From: Chloroflexota bacterium | Lineage (GTDB): Bacteria; Chloroflexota; Anaerolineae; 4572-78; J111 | Reading direction: 5' to 3' | DNA: 64,000 nucleotides | NCBI GenBank assembly: GCA_016860845.1 | Contig: BOKF01000042.1 | Span: forward strand, 8,899 to 72,898 | In this document: in pieces, positions 25,030 to 32,990 of the stretch | Layout of the letters: every line of letters starts with the position of its first letter | Numbering within the stretch: the stretch's first letter is position 1 | Program-made: the position numbers and the translations under genes | Notes under the pieces: model-generated | Told to the model about the DNA's origin: nothing | The model's input: the letters and a program-made list of their open reading frames with translations, nothing else | The model's database searches: none

Positions 25030-25062
25030 CCCGAAAGGTCTTCACTACCTTTCGGGTTTTTT
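25030..25062 (+). terminator. Rho-independent terminator
   Basis: A perfect 9-base stem CCCGAAAGG (25030-25038) and CCTTTCGGG (25048-25056) is followed by a run of six T. It ends the GH18-like gene. Confidence 0.95.
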
Positions 25063-25063
25063 G

Positions 25064-25091
25064 TTGACATTCTATTGTTATAGGTTATACT
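25064..25091 (+). promoter_or_regulatory. Sigma-70 promoter for a toxin-antitoxin pair
   Basis: Consensus TTGACA (25064-25069), a 16-base spacer and TATACT (25086-25091) lie 40 bases upstream of the antitoxin start and directly after a terminator. Confidence 0.85.
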
Positions 25092-25130
25092 TATATTCAA
25101 TAATGTATAACTATCTTGGGGAAAGTCCTT

Positions 25131-25367
25131 ATGCCAACATTAACAGTATCAACCAAAGGGTGGGTGGTCATTCCCGTAGAATTACGCAAAAAGTATGGCT
25201 TGACCCCCGGTGCGCAGGTACAAGTAGTGGATTATGGCGGGGTGCTGGCTCTCGTTCCACTGCCGGAAAACCCAATTCGAGAGGCAGTAGGGATGCTCAA
25301 AGGCTCCTCTTCGCTTGTCCAGGCTTTGCTCAACGAACATGCCCAGGAAATAGCCCGTGAACGGTGA
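25131..25367 (+). CDS. AbrB/MazE-like antitoxin
   Basis: A 78-residue protein. MPTLTVSTKGWVVIPVELRKKYGLTPGAQVQVVDYGGVLAL is a typical SpoVT/AbrB swapped-hairpin DNA-binding domain. The C-terminal tail presumably wraps and blocks the toxin. ATG 25131 is supported by GGGGAAAG just upstream. It has its own near-consensus promoter, overlaps the PIN-domain toxin gene by 11 bases, and would be expected to repress the operon together with the toxin. Confidence 0.9.
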   Translation: MPTLTVSTKGWVVIPVELRKKYGLTPGAQVQVVDYGGVLALVPLPENPIREAVGMLKGSSSLVQALLNEHAQEIARER

Positions 25368-25776
25368 TGTGCCGGTCTACGTTTTGGATAGTTTTGCGGT
25401 GTTGGCTTTGCTTGAAGGCGAAAGTGGTGCAGGCCGGGTGCAGGCTATTCTGGAAATGGGCGAGCAACACATCGCCCAGGTCTACCTTTCTCTGATTAAT
25501 CTGGGCGAGATTCTTTACATTACCGAACGTGAACGCGGCTTGGTTTTAGCCCAGAAGACCCTGGTGACTATTGAACAATTTCCTCTTGAAATCCTCCCAG
25601 CCATCCGTGAGCGTGTTTTGGTGGCTGCTCATCTTAAAGCGCACTTTCCAATTTCCTATGCTGATGCGTTTGCCGTTGCGGCCACTCAGGAATTTCGGGG
25701 CATACTGGTCACCGGCGATCCCGAATTTGTTCATACTGAAAAGCTCATCCACATTGAATGGCTCGTTGAGAAATAG
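25357..25776 (+). CDS. PIN-domain toxin (VapC family)
   Basis: A 139-residue PIN-domain ribonuclease. Acidic residues expected to bind Mg2+ appear in YVLDSFAVLALLEGE, NLGEILY, YADAFAVAAT and TGDPEF. VapC toxins cleave tRNA or rRNA. The start is GTG (25357) inside the end of the antitoxin gene, so translation is coupled. The target RNA is unknown. Confidence 0.9.
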   Translation: MNGDVPVYVLDSFAVLALLEGESGAGRVQAILEMGEQHIAQVYLSLINLGEILYITERERGLVLAQKTLVTIEQFPLEILPAIRERVLVAAHLKAHFPISYADAFAVAATQEFRGILVTGDPEFVHTEKLIHIEWLVEK

Positions 25777-25863
25777 CAGACGCACTCGAAAGATGACTTT
25801 GCCTTTCAGCCTGCGCTAAGGTATACTTTCCTGTCTGAAACTTTTGTTCTAAATGAGGGAGCC

Positions 25864-25909
25864 AGGGGTCGGGGGGCAGGGATTAGCATTCTGCTGCCCC
25901 CCAACCCCT
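25864..25909. repeat. GC-rich hairpin in the uvrB leader
   Basis: Arms AGGGGTCGGGGGGCAG (25864-25879) and CTGCCCCCCAACCCCT (25894-25909) pair with one mismatch. The 3' arm ends about 15 bases before the uvrB ribosome binding site. GGGGTCA-like units also occur inside the gene at 38098-40596. Confidence 0.8.
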
Positions 25910-25934
25910 GACCTCCAACCCCTGGAGGAAAACT

Positions 25935-27980
25935 ATGCCTACGTTTCAAGTGGTTTCCGATTATCAGCCCACCGGCGACCAGCCGCAGGCGATCAAAGAA
26001 CTGGTTGAAGGCATTGAAGGGGGTTTGGTCCATCAAACCCTGCTCGGCGCGACCGGCACCGGCAAAACCTACACCATCGCCAAGGTCATCGAGCAGGTGC
26101 AGAAGCCGACGCTGGTGATGGCCCACAACAAGACCCTGGCCGCGCAGCTTTACAGCGAGTTCAAGGAGTTCTTTCCTAACAACGCCGTGGCCTACTTTGT
26201 CAGCTACTACGATTACTATCAGCCCGAGGCCTACATTCCCCGCACCGATACCTTCATCGAGAAGGATGCCCAGATCAACGATGAGATTGACCGCCTGCGC
26301 CTGGCCGCCACCACTGCCCTCTTCTCGCGGCGTGATGTGGTCATTGTCGCCAGCGTCAGCGCGATTTATGGTTTGGGCAGCCCCGAGGATTACGGCCAGG
26401 TGGTCATCAATTTCAAGATCGGCGACCTGCGTAAGCGCGACAAGGTCCTGCGCCACCTGATTGACATCCGCTACGAGCGCAACGATTACGACCTCAAACG
26501 GGGTACGTTTCGGGTGCGGGGTGACACGCTGGAAATCATGCCCGCTTACGGCGAGCAGGTTTACCGGATCGAGTTCTTTGGCGACGAAATCGAGCGGATC
26601 ACCGAGGTCAACTCCCTGACCGGCGAGATGGTCGCCCGGCACACCACTCTGGACATCTACCCGGCCAAACATTTCATCACCCCCCAGGAAAAGCTGGCCG
26701 AAGCCCTGGTTGATATTGAAAACGAACTGGAAGAGCGCCTGGCCGAGCTGCGAGCGCAGGAAAAGCTGCTCGAAGCGCAGCGGCTGGAGCAGCGCACCCG
26801 TTTTGACCTGGAAATGCTGCGCGAGGTCGGTTACTGCTCCGGCATCGAGAACTACAGCCGCCCGCTCAGCCGGCGCGAGCCGGGCAGCACGCCCTGGACG
26901 CTGCTCGACTACTTCCCCGACGATTTCCTGATGGTAGTTGACGAGAGCCATATGTCCATTCCCCAAATTCGGGGCATGTATTTTGGCGACCGCAGCCGTA
27001 AAGAGGTGCTGGTCGAGTACGGTTTCCGCCTGCCCAGCGCCCTGGACAACCGCCCGCTCAACTTTCAGGAGTGGGAAGATCATATCCACCAGATTGTCTA
27101 CACCAGCGCTACGCCCGGCCCCTATGAATTAGACCACAGCCAGCAGGTGGTCGAGCAGATCATCCGGCCGACCGGCCTGATTGACCCCGAAGTGGAAGTC
27201 CGGCCCATCAAGGGACAAATTGACGACCTGATCGGCGAGGTGAACCGGCGGGTCAAGGCCGGCGAGCGGGCGCTAATCACTACCCTGACCAAGCGCATGG
27301 CCGAAGACCTGGCCGATTATATGATGGAGCTGGGCATCAAGGTCCACTATCTGCACAGCGACATCCAGACGCTGGAGCGGGTCGAGATCTTGCGCGACCT
27401 GCGCCTGGGGATTTATGATGTGGTGGTCGGGATCAATCTGCTGCGCGAGGGGCTGGATCTGCCGGAGGTGTCGCTGGTGGCGATCCTGGACGCCGATAAA
27501 GAGGGTTTCCTGCGCTCCAGGCAGGCCCTCATCCAGACGATTGGCCGGGCGGCCCGCCACGTCAACGGCAAGGTGTTAATGTACGCCGACAACATGACCG
27601 AGTCCATGCGCTTTGCTATTGACGAGACCAACCGCCGCCGGGCCAAGCAGCAGAAGTACAACGAGGAACACGGCATCGAGCCGCGTTCTATTATCAAACA
27701 GATCAGAGACATGACTGAAGAAGTCGCCGGCCGCGAAGACGGCCAGCGGCAAAAGATGGTGGCCGAGCGGCAGGCGGCCTACAACGTCACCGGCACGATG
27801 CCGGCCCACGAGATCGAGCACTTGATCGAGCAGTTGGAGAAGCAGATGAAAGCTGCTGCCGCCGAGCTTGAGTTTGAAAAAGCGGCCCTCCTGCGCGATC
27901 AAATTGTCGAACTGCGCGGCCAGTTGCAGGCCATCCGGGATGCCGAAGATAAGCGGCCGGCCTGGGAGAAGATTCGATAA
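25935..27980 (+). CDS. uvrB: Excinuclease ABC subunit B
   Basis: UvrB verifies DNA damage in nucleotide excision repair, handing the lesion from UvrA to UvrC. The 681-residue protein has Walker A GATGTGKT, the damage-probing beta-hairpin [24 protein letters not shown] as Walker B, helicase motifs including [20 protein letters not shown] and [12 protein letters not shown], and a C-terminal UVR domain ([20 protein letters not shown]) for UvrC contact. Full length and intact. GGAGG lies seven bases before the ATG. uvrA and uvrC are not in the window. Confidence 0.98.
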   Translation: MPTFQVVSDYQPTGDQPQAIKELVEGIEGGLVHQTLLGATGTGKTYTIAKVIEQVQKPTLVMAHNKTLAAQLYSEFKEFFPNNAVAYFVSYYDYYQPEAYIPRTDTFIEKDAQINDEIDRLRLAATTALFSRRDVVIVASVSAIYGLGSPEDYGQVVINFKIGDLRKRDKVLRHLIDIRYERNDYDLKRGTFRVRGDTLEIMPAYGEQVYRIEFFGDEIERITEVNSLTGEMVARHTTLDIYPAKHFITPQEKLAEALVDIENELEERLAELRAQEKLLEAQRLEQRTRFDLEMLREVGYCSGIENYSRPLSRREPGSTPWTLLDYFPDDFLMVVDESHMSIPQIRGMYFGDRSRKEVLVEYGFRLPSALDNRPLNFQEWEDHIHQIVYTSATPGPYELDHSQQVVEQIIRPTGLIDPEVEVRPIKGQIDDLIGEVNRRVKAGERALITTLTKRMAEDLADYMMELGIKVHYLHSDIQTLERVEILRDLRLGIYDVVVGINLLREGLDLPEVSLVAILDADKEGFLRSRQALIQTIGRAARHVNGKVLMYADNMTESMRFAIDETNRRRAKQQKYNEEHGIEPRSIIKQIRDMTEEVAGREDGQRQKMVAERQAAYNVTGTMPAHEIEHLIEQLEKQMKAAAAELEFEKAALLRDQIVELRGQLQAIRDAEDKRPAWEKIR

Positions 27981-28042
27981 TAAAAGGGTCCACAGATAAC
28001 ACGGATGGACACAGATAAAAATATAACTTGACTCACGCAACC

Positions 28043-28079
28043 ATGTCATTTTGAGCGACGACAGGAGCGAAAAATCCCT
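28043..28079. repeat. Partial copy of a dispersed palindromic repeat
   Basis: ATGTCATTTTGAGCGAC followed by AGCGAAAAATCCCTA resembles the left half of the 99-base palindrome at 60022-60120 (ATGTCATTTCGA, then GAGAAATCCCT). The gap between uvrB and the next gene also holds ACAGATAACACGGATGGACA, another common repeat-like string. Confidence 0.6.
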
Positions 28080-28099
28080 AATGGCTTGGAGTAATCCTA

Positions 28100-28324
28100 A
28101 TGACGATATTTAAAGTTTTTGTGGCCGCGCTGGTCCTCCTGTTTGGCCTGCGCATGGTTTTGACGGCGGTGCAGACGGCCATCAGCGGCAAAGTCCTGGT
28201 GCGGCAGGGCATCCGCTCGAAGTGGCAGCCGGTCGCCGACCGCGGCGATGCCTGGAAAGCGGCCATTCGGGATGGGTTGATGGGGCTGTTGTTGGTTGTG
28301 TTGGGGGTTGTGTTGATTTTTTAG
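28100..28324 (+). CDS. Small membrane protein, unknown function
   Basis: 74 residues with two hydrophobic helices (about 4-24 and 58-74) separated by a basic stretch VLVRQGIRSKWQPVADRGDAW. It ends 12 bases before the DinB-family gene and is probably co-transcribed with it. Not recognised as a named family. Confidence 0.65.
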   Translation: MTIFKVFVAALVLLFGLRMVLTAVQTAISGKVLVRQGIRSKWQPVADRGDAWKAAIRDGLMGLLLVVLGVVLIF

Positions 28325-28336
28325 GGGTAATAAACG

Positions 28337-28837
28337 ATGAACAAAGGCGGCATCCTGACCCTCTTCAACTACAACTACTGGGCCAACGCTCGCGTGTTGA
28401 ACGCGACGGCCCACCTCAGCGAAAGCCAATTTACCGCCCCGGCCCGGTTGAGCCACGGCAGTGTGCGCGGGGCGCTGGTTCACATCCTGGTGGCGGAAAT
28501 CATCTGGCGCTTGCGCTGCCAGGAAGGCGTTTATCCCTCGGCGCTGCTGAGCGAAGCAGAATTCCCTACCCTGGAGTCGCTGCGGCGGCGCTGGGCCGAG
28601 GAAGAACGGGCGATGCGGGCGTACCTGAACCAACTTAGCGATGAGGCCGTCAACCGGCCAGTTCACTACAAAACCACCAAAGGTACTCCCCAGGAAACGA
28701 TTCTGTGGCATATCCTGGCCCATGTGGTCAATCACGGCACCCAATTTCGAAGCGAGGCCGCCGTCGCCTTGAGCGAGTATGGCCACTCGCCGGGAGATCT
28801 CGATCTGATTGCTTTTGTACGGGAGCAAAAACCATGA
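28337..28837 (+). CDS. DinB-family putative metal-dependent protein
   Basis: A 166-residue four-helix bundle of the DinB/YfiT type. NYNYWANARVLNATAHLS starts the fold. One His in LVHILVAEIIW and two in HILAHVVNHGTQFRSEAA match the metal triad of this superfamily. Members act as thiol-dependent transferases (bacillithiol, mycothiol) or are of unknown role; the thiol partner is unknown here. The stop codon overlaps the next start (ATGA). Confidence 0.88.
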   Translation: MNKGGILTLFNYNYWANARVLNATAHLSESQFTAPARLSHGSVRGALVHILVAEIIWRLRCQEGVYPSALLSEAEFPTLESLRRRWAEEERAMRAYLNQLSDEAVNRPVHYKTTKGTPQETILWHILAHVVNHGTQFRSEAAVALSEYGHSPGDLDLIAFVREQKP

Positions 28838-29706
28838 TTATTTACAAAGGTTACGATAAGCAAGCCTTAGACAACCAGTACAATAATCGCGCCCGAGTAC
28901 CCGAATTTGAGCAAATTATGCAACAATGGGAGCGCGATAGTGAGTCGCTGCGCCAGCGAGTCCAGTTTCACGCCGACCTGGCCTACGGCCCGCATCCCCG
29001 CGAAATCCTGGACATCTTTCCGGCCAGCCGGCCCGGCGCGCCGGTGCAGGCGTTCATTCACGGTGGGTACTGGCGCTCGTTGGAAAAAAGGCTGTTTCAT
29101 TTCATTGCTGAGGGTTTTATGAGCCACGATGTTACTTACGTAGCAGTCAGCTATCCACTGGCTCCGCAAGCAACCATGGATGAGATTGTAGCCTCATGCC
29201 GCCAGAGTATCGTCTGGCTGTATAAGAACATTGCTCAGTACAACGGCGACCCACACAACATCTGCATCTCCGGTCACTCAGCCGGCGGCCACCTTATGGC
29301 CATGCTTTTGGCGACAGACTGGTCTGTTTTCGCCGCCGATTTACCCCCTGATCCGATTAAAGGCGGCTGCGCCATCAGCGGCTTGTTCAACCTGATTCCT
29401 GTTCAGTTAACTTACGTCAATGACGATGTGCGCATGGACGAAGCCATGGCTCGCCGTAACAGCCCCGTCTTCCTTCCGCCAACCTGCCGCAGCCCTTTAA
29501 TTGTGGCCGTCGGCGGAGCGGAGTCAGAAGAGTACCTGGCCCAGAGCCAGGAGCTAGGATCAGTCTGGTCGCAGCAGGGAGTGCCGATCACCCCCCTGGT
29601 TGTGCCTGGGGCCAACCACTTTTCGATCCTCGATCATCTGGTTAACCCGGATTCTCCGCTTAAACGGGTCATTTTAGACCAGATGAGAATATCTCCTCGC
29701 TCTTGA
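28834..29706 (+). CDS. Arylformamidase-like alpha/beta hydrolase
   Basis: A 290-residue alpha/beta hydrolase. The oxyanion motif HGGYW, the nucleophile in GHSAGG and a C-terminal His in ANHFSILDHL define the catalytic set of the kynurenine formamidase group. These enzymes hydrolyse N-formylkynurenine or related formamides and esters. No other tryptophan-degradation genes are nearby, so the natural substrate is open. ATG 28834 overlaps the DinB gene stop by four bases, indicating an operon. Confidence 0.85.
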   Translation: MIIYKGYDKQALDNQYNNRARVPEFEQIMQQWERDSESLRQRVQFHADLAYGPHPREILDIFPASRPGAPVQAFIHGGYWRSLEKRLFHFIAEGFMSHDVTYVAVSYPLAPQATMDEIVASCRQSIVWLYKNIAQYNGDPHNICISGHSAGGHLMAMLLATDWSVFAADLPPDPIKGGCAISGLFNLIPVQLTYVNDDVRMDEAMARRNSPVFLPPTCRSPLIVAVGGAESEEYLAQSQELGSVWSQQGVPITPLVVPGANHFSILDHLVNPDSPLKRVILDQMRISPRS

Positions 29707-29835
29707 TAAGGACGAACATGCCTGCCTTTTAAGGTGACATAAGTCACCTGAGCTCTTGGCCTGCGGATTGATTCGCAAACGGCGGTTCATCTCTACAGTT
29801 CTTATAGAGAAATCAATTTAACCATTGGACCATCC

Positions 29836-29863
29836 GGAGTGCAAAAGTGCACTTTTGCACTCC
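29836..29863. repeat. Perfect 28-base palindrome
   Basis: GGAGTGCAAAAGTG is followed immediately by its exact complement, with no loop. It lies 96 bases upstream of a methyltransferase gene, in a gap (29707-29958) that also holds a small hairpin AGGTGAC-ATAA-GTCACCT (29732-29749). It could be an operator or a repeat core. Confidence 0.75.
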
Positions 29864-29958
29864 TACGAAGCCTAACGAATTATATGAGTTTTAATTGTGC
29901 TGTCTATTAGATTTGCGCGATTCTGGCAATTGCTGCAAAGTAACCGCTTGACTACTCC

Positions 29959-30807
29959 ATGAATACATTTACTGAACCCGTCTGGAAGAAATATCTAACC
30001 GATTGGAACGAAGGTCTGGGCGTCGTTTATGAGCGGTTTGTGCTCAACGATTACCTGGATAAAATGGTGGATGAACATGGCCTGCAGACGGTACTGGAAG
30101 CGCCGCTATACGGTATGGCCGGGGTGAGCGGCATCAACTCGGTTCGCCTGGCCAAGCGGGGCTGCACGGTAACCCTGGTAGACAGCCACGCCGAACGGCT
30201 GGCGGGGGTCAAAAAAATCTGGGAACGCCTCGCGCTGCCGGCAACCTTCGTTCATCACGAAGATTTCGCCCGCCTGCCGTTTGAAGACAACAGCTTCGAC
30301 CTGGCCTGGGAGTGGGCCGGCCTGTGGTATCTGCCGAATGCGGCAGCGTTGTTGAAGGAACTGGCGCGGGTATCGCGCAAGCTGGTATTTGTGGCCATGC
30401 CCAACAACTTGCAGGTCGGCTACCTCATGCGCAAGTACGTGATTGACCGGGATTTCTTCCCCACGGTTGACGAAAAGTGGGTGCAGATGGGTCGCATTAA
30501 AAAGACCCTTAAGGCGGCGGGGGTCAATTTTATTGACGAGGGAGTGCTGGATGTCCCTCCCTGGCCGGATACGGTGATGCCCGCCGCCGAAGTGCTCAAA
30601 CGCCTGGGCATCAAAAGCAAAAAACTGAATGCTCAGTTCACCGGCCAGGGCTGGACCTGGAACACGATGGCCTACTACCTGGGTGAGCAGCCCGACCTGC
30701 GGGAACGGGTGATGAAGTACGCCTGGCTCGATCACGCTCCCCTGCCCTGGCAGCTCAAAACGATTTGGGCGCACCATCGCTATGTGTTGGGGAAGGTAGC
30801 AAGATAA
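29959..30807 (+). CDS. SAM-dependent methyltransferase
   Basis: A 282-residue class I methyltransferase-like protein. The AdoMet-binding region runs from VLEAPLYGMAGVSGINSVRLA (motif I, unusual in not being a clean GxGxG) through VTLVDSHAERL (motif II) to DFARLPFEDNSFDLAWEWAGLWYL. The C-terminal half is helical with several aromatic residues. The substrate is unknown. It stands upstream of nucleotide-sugar and envelope genes, so a sugar or lipid target is possible, but this is only context. Confidence 0.78.
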   Translation: MNTFTEPVWKKYLTDWNEGLGVVYERFVLNDYLDKMVDEHGLQTVLEAPLYGMAGVSGINSVRLAKRGCTVTLVDSHAERLAGVKKIWERLALPATFVHHEDFARLPFEDNSFDLAWEWAGLWYLPNAAALLKELARVSRKLVFVAMPNNLQVGYLMRKYVIDRDFFPTVDEKWVQMGRIKKTLKAAGVNFIDEGVLDVPPWPDTVMPAAEVLKRLGIKSKKLNAQFTGQGWTWNTMAYYLGEQPDLRERVMKYAWLDHAPLPWQLKTIWAHHRYVLGKVAR

Positions 30808-30904
30808 CAGGTGACAGGTTTCAAGGTACAAGTTGCAGGTGTCAAGTGTCAAAATTTCACGTTTTACCATAGAATTTGTTATTATAGCAGCAAGGAGATG
30901 TTTT

Positions 30905-31861
30905 TTGACCATTCTCGTCACCGGCGCAGCCGGGTTCATTGGCAGCAACTTAACCGAAACCTTACTCCAACGCGGTGAGCAGGTTATTGCCATTGATAAT
31001 TTCAACGATTATTACGATCCGGCCCGCAAACGGGCCAATATCGCTCCTTTCAAGAATCACCATAATCTATCCCTATACGAAAAGGATATTTGTGATACGG
31101 AGGCAGTTGAGCAAATTTTTGCTCGACACAAACCTGGCGCCGTGGCTCACCTGGGGGCCTATGGTGGGGTACGTTACTCGATTGGCCGGGCAAAACTCTA
31201 TACCCAGGTCAACTTTGCGGCCACAGTAGATCTGCTCGAAGTCGCCCGCCAGCATGGCACAGAGATTTTTGTTTTTGCCTCGACTTCTTCAGTCTACGGT
31301 AATACTACTCAGCTTCCCTTTATCGAAACTGATCCATGCAATCTGCCCCTCGCTCCCTACCCGGCCAGCAAAAAAGCCGCCGAGGTGATGGGCTACACCT
31401 ACACCAATCTGCACCAGCTCAACTTTACCGCCCTGCGCTTTTTCAGCGTGTACGGTCCCCGCGGGCGGCCGGATATGATGCCCTATATGGTGACCGAGCG
31501 GATTGTAAAAGGCGAGGAGATCAAGCTGTTTGACGCCGGCCAACTGAAACGGGACTGGACTTACGTGGACGATATTGTCAGCGGCATCATCGCTGCTTTG
31601 GAGCGGCCGCTGGGCTACGAAATCATCAACCTGGGCCGGGGTGAGCCGGTGTTGATGGCCGACTTTGTGGAAATCGTCGAGGATTTGGTGGGGAAAAAGG
31701 CTGTGCTCTCTACCCCACCCGCTCCAGCCAGCGAACCCAAAGTCACTTTTGCCAATATTGACAAAGCCCGCCACTTGTTGGACTACAACCCGCAAACGCC
31801 CGTCGCCGAGGGATTGGCCAAAATGTGGGCCTGGTATCAAAAAGAAGTACGGTCAACATGA
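30905..31861 (+). CDS. NAD-dependent nucleotide-sugar epimerase (UDP-glucuronate epimerase-like)
   Basis: A 318-residue extended SDR protein. The NAD-binding motif is GAAGFIGSN at the N-terminus, and the catalytic residues are Ser/Thr in ASTSSVYG with Tyr-x3-Lys in YPASKKAAE. The stretch GVRYSIGRAKLYTQVNFAAT resembles UDP-glucuronate 4-epimerases. The start is TTG 30905, supported by AAGGAG seven bases upstream; this gives the usual ILVTGAAGFIG beginning. It overlaps the next gene by four bases (ATGA). It likely supplies activated sugars to the envelope enzymes downstream. Confidence 0.88.
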   Translation: MTILVTGAAGFIGSNLTETLLQRGEQVIAIDNFNDYYDPARKRANIAPFKNHHNLSLYEKDICDTEAVEQIFARHKPGAVAHLGAYGGVRYSIGRAKLYTQVNFAATVDLLEVARQHGTEIFVFASTSSVYGNTTQLPFIETDPCNLPLAPYPASKKAAEVMGYTYTNLHQLNFTALRFFSVYGPRGRPDMMPYMVTERIVKGEEIKLFDAGQLKRDWTYVDDIVSGIIAALERPLGYEIINLGRGEPVLMADFVEIVEDLVGKKAVLSTPPAPASEPKVTFANIDKARHLLDYNPQTPVAEGLAKMWAWYQKEVRST

Positions 31862-32910
31862 AAAAATATGCCCATCTCCTGATTATCGCGGCGCTTAGCA
31901 TAGTCACCATTTTTGGCCTGCTGCGGCTGGGTAATATTGACCTTAGCTTCGACACATTGGCGCGGGTCAACGGCTCGTGGCTCTTGCTGGCTTTTGCCGC
32001 ATTTTATCTGAGCATCATTGCCCGCGGGCTGCGCTGGCAGCATATCCTCAAAACAATGGGCCGGCCCGTGCCGTCTCTCTACGCCCAAACCTTGCTGGTT
32101 GCCGGCCTTTTCATCAGCTCGGTCCTGCCCGCCCGCGCCGGCGACTTGGGCCGGATCGCCATGCTTAAACAGGATCATCAAATTCCGGTTTCACAAGGAT
32201 TGGCCTCACTGGCGGCAGAGCGCGCCCTGGATGTGTTTGCCGTGCTCATCCTGGCCATTGTTGGGGCCATCTGGTCGCTGCAAGGGCACGTTCCCCTTGA
32301 AGTGATGCAACTCATGGTTGGCTCCGGTGTACTCTTTGGGCTTGGATTGGCCGGTCTGTTGGCCGTGCCCAGCATCGAAGGGTGGCTGCGCCGGCCCGGC
32401 TGGGTTTGGCGAATCATACCGGCAGTGATCCGCCCGTTCTACCAAAAGGTCGTTGAGTTTGGCTTCGCCTTAGTCCATGGGGTGCGTGATTTGGGCCAAA
32501 AGCCGGCTGCCCTGGCGGTCATCGTGGCCGAGAGTTTTGGTATCTGGCTGTTTGATGCCTTGATTGTTCACCTGGTTTTGTTCAGCCTCGGTCACAGCGT
32601 CTCTTTCAGTGTGAGCCTCTTCAGCGCAATGGTCGGGGTACTGGCGACGATTGTGCCGTTGATGCCAGGCGCCCTGGGCCAGTTCGAGGCCGCCGTCATT
32701 AGCCTGTTGACTCTCCTGGGCATCTCCACCGCCGACAGCACCTTGACGGCGCTGCTGGTGCGGTTTATCAGCCTGTGGTCGTTTATTCCCATCAGCGGGT
32801 TGATCACCTATGTTTTCGGTTTTTCCCGCGCCCTCAGCCTGAACAGCAAACCCGTGGATGACTCCGACCCTCTGCCGGCCAAACCGACAGCAACGACGGT
32901 AGAAAGCTAG
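31858..32910 (+). CDS. Lysylphosphatidylglycerol synthase-type integral membrane protein (UPF0104)
   Basis: 350 residues with about eight membrane helices. ARGLRWQHILKTMGRPVP, SSVLPARAGDLGRIAML and the late PLMPGALGQFEAAVISLLTLLG are typical of the AglD/MprF flippase-like superfamily, which flip or transfer lipid-linked groups. No lysyltransferase domain is attached. The start overlaps the epimerase stop, so the pair is translationally coupled. Confidence 0.87.
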   Translation: MKKYAHLLIIAALSIVTIFGLLRLGNIDLSFDTLARVNGSWLLLAFAAFYLSIIARGLRWQHILKTMGRPVPSLYAQTLLVAGLFISSVLPARAGDLGRIAMLKQDHQIPVSQGLASLAAERALDVFAVLILAIVGAIWSLQGHVPLEVMQLMVGSGVLFGLGLAGLLAVPSIEGWLRRPGWVWRIIPAVIRPFYQKVVEFGFALVHGVRDLGQKPAALAVIVAESFGIWLFDALIVHLVLFSLGHSVSFSVSLFSAMVGVLATIVPLMPGALGQFEAAVISLLTLLGISTADSTLTALLVRFISLWSFIPISGLITYVFGFSRALSLNSKPVDDSDPLPAKPTATTVES

Positions 32911-32990
32911 GGTTTTTTCAGTATGGCTGAACTCGATGCGCAATTCCGGCAACCAGCAAATCGCCTCCTGATCAAGCGTCGAGGCCGCCC

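Noticed and set aside
25806..27089. 427-codon open frame antisense to uvrB
   Set aside because: Typical high-G+C antisense shadow; the plus strand is unmistakably uvrB.
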